Positions 55,889 to 64,000 of a stretch of DNA of 64,000 nucleotides are shown here, in pieces. The first letter of the stretch is position 1. Every line of letters starts with the position of its first letter. Below the pieces are notes generated by a model. It was not told where the DNA came from. It made no database searches and was given only the letters and a program-made list of their open reading frames with translations. This DNA is from Amphirosellinia nigrospora (taxonomy: Eukaryota; Ascomycota; Sordariomycetes; Xylariales; Xylariaceae): contig SCHM01000004.1 in NCBI GenBank assembly GCA_004123355.1, positions 4,549,974 through 4,613,973 on the forward strand. The letters are read 5' to 3'. Made by a program: the position numbers and the translations under genes.

Positions 55889-58331
55889 ATGCCAAGAAGC
55901 TCAGATCCGGGCAAAGCTTCACGCGCGAAGCATGCTTGTCGCCAATGTAATTCGCGCCGTGTACGGTGTGATGTGGTAGAGATACATCCTTGTTCCAATT
56001 GCCGAGCCGGGGATCTGGCCTGTGAGGTGCTCCCATCGCGGCGAGGGAAGTATGCGGACACCTGTTCATGGCTATCTTAACCTATACTAAAGTGATAATG
56101 TAGATATGTCCGTAAGCACAGGTTGGCTCAGCAAGAAGTGGCGGTTGCTCGCACGCTCCAAGAATTCGCAGAAGCAGATGCAGATTCAGATGAACATGCA
56201 GATGAACATGCAGAAGCAAGACCAGTAGCCGCTCCGGCGGCTTCCTCTCCGGTGACAGTGACTCCATTGCTTGATGGCATAACAAGGGGCTCATCAATCC
56301 AGCCAGAGGACCATAGTTCCCGCCCAAGGCCCGCGACAGCAGTGCCCGTCCCGGCTCATTCAGGCAACCTCTTCTTCGGAGAGTCGAACTTCTTGACGCT
56401 TGTGCCAAGACCGCCGCATAACGGTGACGAGCTGCCCGCCAACACAGCACATCGGACTACCCAGATGACATTTCCTATTCCTCATACGCCACAACCCGCG
56501 GAGCATATGAGTGCAGCCAGTCCACAGTCCCTTTACCACATGAATGCAAGTACCGAGCGCTATCTACGTGATGAGGGGGCCTTAAAATTTCCTGATCCTC
56601 GAGACTGTCTTTCTGCTCTTGAGGCTTATTTCACATGGTTTCACCCTGCCTTCCCAATTCTTGATCAGCCAGACATCTACCACAAAGTAAAATCCATGGC
56701 CATCTCGCCTATCCTATTACAAGCCATCCTCTTCATCGCTGCAACGTACTGTAGCGAGTCGGTGATCACATCAATAGGCTTCGGCGATCGTTCGGAGGCG
56801 AAGTTTGTTCTTTATACACGAGCCAGGCTTCTGTTTCATGCGGATGTCGAGAAAGATGGAGCGACCTTAATCCAAGCCTTGTTTCTGCTTAGCTTTTGGA
56901 GAGGGGGCCCTTCTGATACTAGAGATGTGCGATATTGGCTTGGGGTCGCCATCACATTAGCAGAATCTCACGGGTATCACCGATCGTATGTCTGTCGCCA
57001 GGCTTTTCTATGGAAAAATATACTTACTAAGTTATAGCGCTCGATTTACTACTAGCAATCTTGACATCGCTCGCATGAGACGTAGAATGTGGTGGTCTAT
57101 CTACGTAAGTTATTCTGATGTTCCATTTGATCTAATTCTTCTAATTTCGCGACAGGTTCGAGAGAGACAGGCCGCCGCATCTCTTGGTTTACCAAGTAGG
57201 ATACGAGATGAGGATTGCGATAATGAACCTTTGATGGCCACAGACCTAACAAGCGAGACATACTCCGAACCTCGACTTGTCTCTTACGCCCCAGAGCATG
57301 TAATATATGCGACTAAAATGGTCGAGATATCGCGATTACGTATGAGTCTAGCCTAGAAATTTTCTTGTACCTCGCTAACGATCATCTCAGTCGGGAAAAT
57401 AATCGACCTTCATTTTACTCCAGGCAGGACAACAGGGTTCATTGAGGAAGTTGAGAACTTAAGCCTTGCACTGAATAATTGGAAGAAGTCATTGCCAAGT
57501 GATATGAGATTGGAAGACGATGAGAGAGCCCTTCAGTATGGAAATACCTTCTACATCTAGCATACAAGTTCGTTAGCTCTCGATTCTCGCCTGAACACAG
57601 CAATGGCTAATAAGCAGCTCAAGTCACTTGTGCATCCTGGTTCATCGTAACGGCTTTTTGCGTCATGCCACCGGAGCAGAAAGGGATATCGTCATTAGAG
57701 CGGCGAGTCGAATCAGCAGAATTGCCGAGGATATGCTGTCACAGAAACTCCTTCACGGGCAGATGCACATGTGAGTCTTGTTATTCTGCGGCCTCAATAG
57801 TCTTTATAGCACTTCTAAATGGAATATTATAGGATCACAAGCTTTTTCACGGCGCTGTGCGTTCATGCTATCAGCTTACGAACGGCGACAGGACTGGAAA
57901 AGACCATTACGTTATACCGAGGCCGCATGTGCTTAATGGGTCTCAAAGAGATTCAGAAGTACTGGAAAATAAATAACAATCTCTTAGACTTGTTCCTCAA
58001 GTACCTGGATGGGTCTATAGCAGAGCGACTCCATAGGAGCAGCATGGAAGACCGCGAAGAATCAACGACAGAACCGGGGACAAGTCAGAGGTTACAGGAA
58101 CCCAATGTATCTCTGACTGTAGCCGACGAACCACAACCATCGGTTTCTGACCAAGCGAGAGACGAAAGCACTGAGGCAGGGTTGGGGAATCTGCACTTTC
58201 ACACCTTTCAGCCAAATATGGGTAGTTTGGGAGATGGTGTGTTTGATCTCGGGCTATACCTGGATTCTCAAGGCACAATGGATGATGAGATGCAATTCGA
58301 GGGCTTCAATTTCCTTCATAGAGCCTTATAG
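55889..58331 (+). CDS. Zn2Cys6 transcription factor (regulator 2)
   Basis: Exons 55889-56049, 56104-56985, 57038-57104, 57156-57339, 57391 onward and 57833-58331, all with GT..AG borders. The DNA-binding cluster is in exon 1: CRQCNSRRVRCDVVEIHPCSNCRAGDLAC (spacing C-x2-C-x6-C-x7-C-x2-C-x6-C), followed by RRGK|YVRKHRL. An acidic repeat region (EADADSDEHADEHAEA) links to the fungal TF domain: CLSALEAYFTWFHPAFPILD, AISPILLQAILFIAATYC, LIQALFLLSFWRGGP, WLGVAITLAESHGYHRS, MRRRMWWSIYVRER. C-terminal: RISRIAEDMLSQKLLHGQMHM, SFFTALCVHAI. One frame step near 57537 (before WKYLLHLAYKF) and an unclear junction at 57570-57640 remain. Likely regulator of the surrounding cluster. Confidence 0.82.
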
Positions 58332-58878
58332 TTCTCATTCCCCCTATTCAGAATCTCGCCGCGGGGAATTCATGACGCAGACTACTTCATCTCTTCCACT
58401 TCTATGGCAAATACTTCAGGAGAGCCAATCTTAGGGGCCATTAAACTGCTCTTGGGTCCATTCGGAGGTTGCCTCGGAACGTGGCAACAGCTACGAAATA
58501 GGCAACGACTTAAAAAGCTGATTCTCGGTCTACGTCGGCGAAACTCTGTCCTCGATTGAAGCATTCAAAACGATAGCGGTAAGCGGCATTGCAATCATCC
58601 CTGCTATCGCGTGGCTCATTTCACGCCTGGTGGTGTAAGAGTTGGCAGTAGCTGGAATGACGTATGAGACAAATAGCACGGCATAGGGAATCGAAGACTG
58701 ATATAATACTCAATTTGAATTACCTGACGTAATGATTTTATATCTGTTACAGGAGCAAGCATATTCTCCCTCTTATCACATCTACCTCGCTCAGGCTAAC
58801 TAAGTAACACATTAAAACCTGGGTTGCGCCTCTGAGCTGTAATCGGCTTCAAAAAACGAACCACTAGGTTAATATCGC
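58332..58878. other. Intergenic between convergent genes
   Basis: No gene recognised; 3' flanks of regulator 2 and MmgE/PrpD. Confidence 0.5.
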
Positions 58879-60291
58879 CTAACCAACTAACTGCATGAGT
58901 GCTGAAACTGGATGCTGCTCCAAGTGTTCCACCATGTCCCGTATCTCGTTCGCCTTGCTCTGCCCGAGTACCGGCGTCACCAGGCTGAAATATTTAGCAT
59001 CGGCTTGCTGTTTGCTAAGAGGGTGTTCAGCTTCGCCCAGTGGGTATGGGATACCCGCTTGCTGACTCTCTCCACCCTCAAACTGGACGTGCAGCTTACT
59101 GCTGAATGCCTTCACGGTAGGATCTGTAATCACGGTGATCTTTTCCGAGAGCTCAGATATTCTTTCGTCGTTAAGCCGGCCGGCAAACTCAATTCCCGTG
59201 TCCGACCCGTAGAACCAGGCGTGAGCCAGTTGGAAATAAGCTGAAAATTGGGCGTCGACCAGATTCCCAGGATGCAGCTTGTTAGGAACGCGAGCGCCGA
59301 CAACGATGTGATTCTCCGGGCTGAGTGAAACAGTAATCTTGTCGACATGGAGGTCTTTGTAGAGCGCGCCGTATTGGCCAGCCACTTCTATAAGGCCGTG
59401 GGTCATCCGACACGCCGGGTAGGGCTTTAGCGCCGTCTCTAAGAAATCCCAGCGTTTTCCAAGGTCTGCAGTAAGCAGAGCTAGATCATGATCTGTTCGG
59501 GGGCTGTACGCGTGTAAAAGCCCATACTTGCCCTCTATGCTCTTAGCCGCCCCTAGGACTCCCGCCTCAGCTAAGGCGACACAGACGAAAGCGTCGTGGA
59601 CGGCGAATCCGGGATGGAGTCGTTTGTTCCAACTTCCATTCTCCAGGTATTGCATGGAACCGGCTGCCTTGGATAGCGCAAGACCGAAGGCATTCTCGAT
59701 GATCCCGGCTGGTAGTTTCTTCAAGACGCAGATTGTTGCGACGGCACCGAAAATGCCGGCGGTGGATGTGTTATGGAATCCTCGCGCGTACGCGGCATTG
59801 CCCAGCTCCGCGCCGAGGCGGCAGATAACTTCGTATCCAACCGCTATAGCGAGGAGTAGCTGCCGACTATCAACCTCTCCGGTTCCCGACTCAGCCTGCG
59901 CCAGCCCAGCCGAGATTGCACATACTCCGGCGTGCAGGGAGCCCGGCGCATAAGTGTCGTCGAAATCCATAGAATGGCCGAAACTCGCATTGAGTAAGCC
60001 TGCAAACTGAGGACGGAAATCGTGGCCCTTGAGTGCCACCGTCGCTGATCCGCCATGCGCTCCTAATGTTTCAATAGCTCTGTAGATTTGTTCAGTTGAT
60101 TCCCACTCATGCGCTGCTGCGATAGTGACGCCAAGGTAGTCGATGAGATACTCCTTTAGATGATCGATAACATTTGAAGTGAGGGCGCCGGTGTCTACAT
60201 TTGCGATGAACTCTGCGAAGACTCGCGTAACTGGAACGTCGAGGCTTTGATGGTCAGGCCCAACGGTGTTTTCTGTAGATTCGTTGACCAT
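58879..60291 (-). CDS. MmgE/PrpD family protein (cis-aconitate decarboxylase/2-methylcitrate dehydratase type)
   Basis: Unbroken single-exon 470-residue frame starting MVNESTENTVGPDH. Family blocks: LKEYLIDYLGVTIAAA, SFGHSMDFDDTYAPGSLHAG, AIAVGYEVICRLG, RGFHNTSTAGIFGAVA, AFGLALSKAAGS, NKRLHPGFAVHDA (usual active-site Lys/His region), LKPYPACRMTHGLIEVAGQ and LVDAQFSAYFQLA. MmgE/PrpD enzymes dehydrate 2-methylcitrate or decarboxylate cis-aconitate; many fungal cluster members have unknown substrates. No targeting peptide is evident. It is transcribed toward regulator 2, and its promoter holds an AGCCGA palindrome. Confidence 0.9.
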   Translation of the reverse strand: MVNESTENTVGPDHQSLDVPVTRVFAEFIANVDTGALTSNVIDHLKEYLIDYLGVTIAAAHEWESTEQIYRAIETLGAHGGSATVALKGHDFRPQFAGLLNASFGHSMDFDDTYAPGSLHAGVCAISAGLAQAESGTGEVDSRQLLLAIAVGYEVICRLGAELGNAAYARGFHNTSTAGIFGAVATICVLKKLPAGIIENAFGLALSKAAGSMQYLENGSWNKRLHPGFAVHDAFVCVALAEAGVLGAAKSIEGKYGLLHAYSPRTDHDLALLTADLGKRWDFLETALKPYPACRMTHGLIEVAGQYGALYKDLHVDKITVSLSPENHIVVGARVPNKLHPGNLVDAQFSAYFQLAHAWFYGSDTGIEFAGRLNDERISELSEKITVITDPTVKAFSSKLHVQFEGGESQQAGIPYPLGEAEHPLSKQQADAKYFSLVTPVLGQSKANEIRDMVEHLEQHPVSALMQLVG

Positions 60292-60435
60292 TCTTAAACT
60301 GATAGTTACCGATCTTAACTAAACTTGTGTTTGATGGCTTGAGCAAGATGCGCGTCGCCACATTCTTGGATATCATAGACGTAGTCCATTTAAAGACGAG
60401 CGGGGATCCTAACATCTGCGCACTCCAATTCTAGT

Positions 60436-60491
60436 CTCGGCTCAGGGGCGCGGGGACCGTTTTCCAGGAAGCCGAGAAGCCGATTCGGCTT
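60436..60491. promoter_or_regulatory. AGCCGA palindrome cluster upstream of MmgE/PrpD
   Basis: CTCGGCT at 60436-60442, AGCCGAG at 60470-60476 and the palindrome AAGCCGATTCGGCTT at 60477-60491 (everted CCG-N3-CGG) lie 145-200 bp upstream of the MmgE/PrpD start. The same core forms the inverted repeat before regulator 2. Candidate Zn2Cys6 operator. Confidence 0.5.
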
Positions 60492-60758
60492 TGTAGTCGA
60501 AAACGTATTCACTTATAGTTAGCCCAAAAAGGCTCTAAGAAGTATCATTTAAGCCCCTAGTGGACTAGCAATCAAAAGAAAAGTGATCAAAATTCGCTGA
60601 AGGGGGTTATTGTGGTGTTGGCTCCTTCTTACGCCTCCATTTACAGCTTCCTAAAGAGCAGCGTTAACGACTTCTTGTTCACGACTCTGTTTATACCTGA
60701 GCTATAAGTGTCTTAATCGACTACTGCAAATCTCTCCCTTGCCAACCGATATCATGCC

Positions 60759-61555
60759 TCAGAATAAAGCTAGCGCGTTTGGTGGGCTGGCAATGCTCCC
60801 AGAAACATTCAACGGTACGCTTGTCAAAACGAAAGAATACCGCCCGAGGGCTTTGCATTTCTCCGAAAGCGCTTCCAAGTCCCAGAGCTCGCCTATGTGC
60901 ATCCCGAAAAATGACAACAGATATTGATGGAGAACTGCAGCCTCGAAAAATTAGCACTTCTCTACTTAGTCCCACATCGTTGAGGAATATGACCTACGCA
61001 AGTCTGTTATATTTCCATGAGTACCATCGGCCAACAAAGGAGGCAATGCTTCGAGAGCGATGGCATCGCTTGCGACGGCGGCAAATCGCTTGTTCCAGAA
61101 CCACCGGGCAGACTCTTCGGTGCCCTCAAGGCCAATATATATCCCAGCACGTAGTAGAGACGTTTGGGCGTCGCCGCTCGCAGCGTCAAGGGCCGCGGTA
61201 AACCCGGTTCGGATTAGCAAGATATCGCCATGTTTAAACTCTGTGCCCTGGAACTTGGCTACGTCTTCTAGTTCCTCAATTGAGATCCGTTTCCCTTCGA
61301 AGCAGCTGTATTTCGCACCTTAGCTTCCGCGTATGCGAGATAGTCAAGCAGGACACCGCGGCCAACCAGCCCGCCTCGTTTATGCCACTGGTCCAGCGTA
61401 GGCGGGTTAGAACCCTTCTGCTCTCTGGACGGCCGTTGGAGCTCTTCCACCGTCGATTCATCGCCGTTGTATCCATAAGACGTATCCTGGTGTTTATAGT
61501 GTATCGCGTGAGTGAAATTAAGTTGATTTTTCATTTTTTCCTCCCCTTCTAAAAA
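60759..61555 (-). CDS. Putative cyclase (PF04199 type), 5'-truncated
   Basis: Metal-dependent hydrolase family that includes kynurenine formamidase and isatin hydrolase. Visible from the AT-rich border: QLNFTHAIHYKHQDTSYGYN, PPTLDQWHKRGGLVGRGVLLDYLAYAEAK, (missing base in an A run near 61310) ISIEELEDVAKFQGTEF, HGDILLIRTGFTAALDAA, IGLEGTEESARWFWNKRFAAVASDAIALEALPPLLADGTHG. A 63-nt intron (60935-60997) leads to LHQYLLSFFGMHIGELWDLE, GRYSFVLTSVPLNV and SPPNALALF, stop 60759-60761. The first about 100 residues expected of the family (tryptophan- and aspartate-rich N-terminus) are missing: upstream is AT-saturated DNA. It may be a remnant, or its 5' part was mutated beyond recognition by RIP. Confidence 0.78.
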
Positions 61556-63050
61556 AAGAAGCATAAAGATAAAATAGCCGAAGGTGGTCGAAAGTAAGCA
61601 CGTTTTTTTACGCTTTTTTTTTCTTGTTTTTTTTTTTTTTCTTTTTATATTAATTACCTATCTTTTCTTTTTAGAAAAGTTGCTTTTTTTTATAAAGCTA
61701 TAATTATTTTAACCGAGTAGTATTTATAATACCGAAAAATCTCGTATTTTTATATCGATAGTTTGTTTTTTTTTTTTATTTTTTTTTTTTCTAAAGTATA
61801 TTAATATTTTATTTTAGCTTTAAATAAAAAAGCCGGGGTAAAATTTAACTATTATTATAAAAGCTATTATAAATATAAATATAAAAAAAACTTTATAAAC
61901 TTAAAAAGTTTATAAACTTTTTTTAAATATTAATTAAATTAAATTAAATTAAAAAACTTAATATAATTTAATTTAAATAGTTCGCTATAGTTATATAATT
62001 ATTTATATAATATTAAAATATTAAGTTTTTAAGTACGTAAATATATATATATATAATAATTTTTTTATTTTTATATATTTAATAAAACTTATTTTTTAAT
62101 TTTATATTATTTTTTTAACTATTTTTTATTAAGTATAAAATAATAATAATAATATTAATAATTAAGCTATTATTAAAAAAAATTTTATTATTATGCTTTA
62201 AAAATTTTTAATAAAATAATTAATTTTTTAATAAAAATAATTAACGTTTAAATATTTTTATAGCTTTAAACTTAATATTAATATAAGTAATAATAATAAT
62301 ATTAATATATATTTAATAATAATTTTATAGCAGTTATATTTATATTTTTAATATAAAGCCGGCGAAAAAATAACTAATTAAATAAACTAACTAAATAAAA
62401 TATATTAAAACTAATTATAACTAAAAATTTATTATTAAATAATCGATTTTATTATTATAAATAGTTTAAATTCGTTTCGATTTTTATTTATAAATAGTTA
62501 TTTTTTATTAAAAATATATATATTAATATTTATTTGTTTTATTTTTTAAATATATTTTATATAGCGGATAGTTTTAGCTATTATTTAAAGCAAGTTTAAT
62601 TTTATAGTTTTAATCGAAATATTAACTTAAAAAAAACAATTAATATATTATATATAATTCCGGATTATTATATTAGTCGAGCTTATAAAAAGCTAATAAA
62701 TAATAAACTTTATTTTTTTTAATAAGCAAAAAAATATAAACTTATTATTTAAACCTAGCATTTTTAATATTTATATTAGTTTACGTTAGCTAAAATTATT
62801 AATATTAATAATATAAACGTATAATTAAAAATTAAAAAATATAATTTAAGCTTTTAAAATATTTAGGTTTAAAATAAATAATATTTAATAATATTATTAT
62901 AATAAAATAAATATTAAAATCTATTTTTTAAAAATATTATTAAATAAATTTAAAAGTTATTTTATGCTAATAATTTTATTTTTAAATAACTATACTATTA
63001 AAAATCTAAACTTATAATTAATTACGTAATATTAAATATCCTAAAGCGCC
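61556..63050. other. AT-saturated, RIP-like block
   Basis: Composition falls abruptly to almost pure A/T, with many TA steps and poly-A/T. The few remaining C bases are mostly followed by T and rarely by A, as expected if CpA has been converted to TpA by repeat-induced point mutation. No coding frame survives; the original sequence (probably transposons) is unrecognisable. Confidence 0.8.
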
Positions 63051-63056
63051 CTTAAA

Positions 63057-63088
63057 GGGGGGGGGGGGGGGGGGGGGAAAAAAAAAAA
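63057..63088. repeat. 22-nt poly-G followed by 10-nt poly-A
   Basis: G at 63057-63078 and A at 63079-63088, at the border between the AT-rich block and the GC-richer repeat island. Could form a G-quadruplex, or be a scaffold or read artefact. Confidence 0.9.
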
Positions 63089-63197
63089 GAAAGTTTATAT
63101 AACGCTAATCTTAAAAAAAGTAATAGCTTTTAGTTATTATACGGCTAAAAACTAAATAAAAACGCTTGCCAGCCTCCTAGCAAAATAAATTAAAACA

Positions 63198-63544
63198 GTT
63201 ATAGTGAGTCGGCACTGTACGAACAGATCCTAATATAGCCACTAATAGAATGCCAAGCCTCAACCTTAGTATTCCATATCCTTTTTATAGGGGGTTAGCG
63301 CAACTGCGTAGTGGCCAGGAACGCCAATCGTGATAATACCAAGGTACCCACAGCCTGCAGGTTCGAGCCCTGTAGGTGGTAAAAGGCCCAGCCTTTTCCG
63401 GGTGCGTATATTGGTTACTTCCCCTAGCATATAGGTGCCCTAAAACGCCTCGACCTAGCAGCCCTACTTAACCGCCCCCGTAGAGGGGGGGAGGAAGGGG
63501 GGGCTAGGGTTCAAAGGATTAAACCCTGTATAAAGAGGGGGGAA
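63198..63544 (+). repeat. 347-bp unit, copy 1, with a tRNA-like Pol III B box
   Basis: Normal-GC island inside the AT-rich block. Its first 136 bp (63198-63333) recur at 63545-63680. It contains TTAGCGCAACTGCGTAGTGG, resembling a degenerate A box, and 63360-63370 GGTTCGAGCCC, a perfect B-box/T-loop flanked by pairing arms CTGCAGG / CCTGTAG. No full cloverleaf is evident, so a tRNA-derived SINE-like element is favoured over a tRNA gene. Confidence 0.55.
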
Positions 63545-63680
63545 GTTACAGTAAGTCGGCACTGTACGAACAGATCCCAATATAGCCCTTAATAGAATGC
63601 CAAGCCTTTACCTTGGTATTCCACATCCCTTTTATAAGGGGTTAGCGCAACTGCGTAGTGGCCAGGAACGCCAATCGTGA
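63545..63680 (+). repeat. 347-bp unit, copy 2, truncated before the B box
   Basis: Direct repeat of 63198-63333 in the same orientation with only a handful of differences, then abrupt return to A/T DNA at CGTGACAAAAAC. Head-to-tail arrangement with copy 1. Confidence 0.85.
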
Positions 63681-64000
63681 CAAAAACATTAAAAACTTTT
63701 TTAAACAAAAAAAATTATTAATTAACTATAAGCTTTATTATAAGTTTTTATTATATTAGGTTATTTTATAATATAGTTTAAACTATATATATTTTAATAT
63801 AATATTATAACTTAAAAAAAAAAAGCTAATTTTTAATTTAACTTTTAATCTAAAAAACTTATTTTATTAGCTAAAAAACTATAAAATATTTATTATTTAT
63901 TTTTATTATATTATTATATAGATTTTAGTTAGTACGTAATATAATATTATATAAGGTTTTATATAAAGCTTATAAAATATTATTTTATAAAGCTAAAATA
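63681..64000. other. AT-saturated, RIP-like block (continues past window)
   Basis: Same composition as 61556-63050; no TTAGGG telomere repeats, so this is an internal isochore or centromere/subtelomere-proximal DNA rather than a chromosome end. Confidence 0.7.

Noticed and set aside
56170-56220. Microsatellite at GCAGATGAACAT
   Set aside because: It lies inside the open frame of regulator 2 and encodes an acidic linker, so it is described with that gene.
63290-63320. GGGGTTAG as a telomere trace
   Set aside because: A single occurrence inside a repeat unit, not tandem TTAGGG, and also present in the second copy of the unit.
63310-63380. A functional tRNA gene around the B box at 63360
   Set aside because: The T arm pairs, but no acceptor stem, D arm or anticodon arm could be drawn with correct spacing.

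Overview
The window is nuclear DNA of a filamentous ascomycete (Pezizomycotina; the protein set reads most like Sordariomycetes, but I cannot name a genus). The reasons are short GT..AG introns (about 53-150 nt), Zn2Cys6 regulators, HET and F-box relics, the palF/RIM8 pH-response arrestin, a FluG-type amidohydrolase, and an AT-saturated block at the right end of the kind left by repeat-induced point mutation (RIP).

Layout. 0.1-3.5 kb: decayed coding remnants, including a HET-domain relic (-). 3.6-6.1 kb: molybdenum cofactor sulfurase (-), broken by about ten frameshifts, sharing a divergent promoter with a cdc6/cdc18 replication-licensing gene (6.8-8.7 kb, +). 11.5-14 kb: palF/RIM8 arrestin. 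14.8-19.4 kb: two related RING-finger genes with a Nudix gene between them. 20.4-21.9 kb: DEDDh exonuclease. 22.5-24 kb: F-box protein. 26.4-28 kb: FluG-like amidohydrolase. 28.5-29.9 kb: UBA4/MOCS3. 30.2-31 kb: PAM17. 32.5-35.2 kb: GH2 exo-glucosaminidase. 37.1-43.4 kb: Zn2Cys6 regulator, SDR and aldehyde dehydrogenase, with an array of TCCGCCGA sites between the divergent SDR and ALDH genes. 44.8-45.4 kb: conserved fungal unknown. 48.8-49.8 kb: a six-exon orphan coiled-coil gene. 51.6-52.9 kb: GH93 secreted arabinanase-like enzyme. 53.4-61.6 kb: a metabolic cluster (SnoaL-like protein, acyl-CoA dehydrogenase, Zn2Cys6 regulator, MmgE/PrpD enzyme, PF04199 cyclase) whose last gene loses its 5' part in the AT-rich block. 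61.6-64 kb: AT-rich block holding a non-RIPped 347-bp tandem repeat and a 22-nt poly-G run.

Two themes run through the window. First, many conserved single-copy genes (hxB, cdc6, palF, REXO4-like, UBA4, PAM17, the end of GH2, SDR, ALDH) are interrupted only by 1-nt (rarely 2-nt or 4-nt) indels, very often one base missing from a G/C or A run, while protein similarity continues unchanged on both sides. This looks more like uncorrected indels in the assembly than ordinary gene decay, although several multi-kb genes (GH93, acyl-CoA dehydrogenase, MmgE/PrpD, the 37-kb regulator, the six-exon gene) read cleanly. Second, three promoter regions carry clustered candidate operators: ACGCG (MCB-like) boxes before cdc6, TCCGCCGA repeats in the SDR/ALDH promoter, and AGCCGA palindromes before the second Zn2Cys6 gene and before MmgE/PrpD. 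All functional calls come from reading translated sequence; no search was run.
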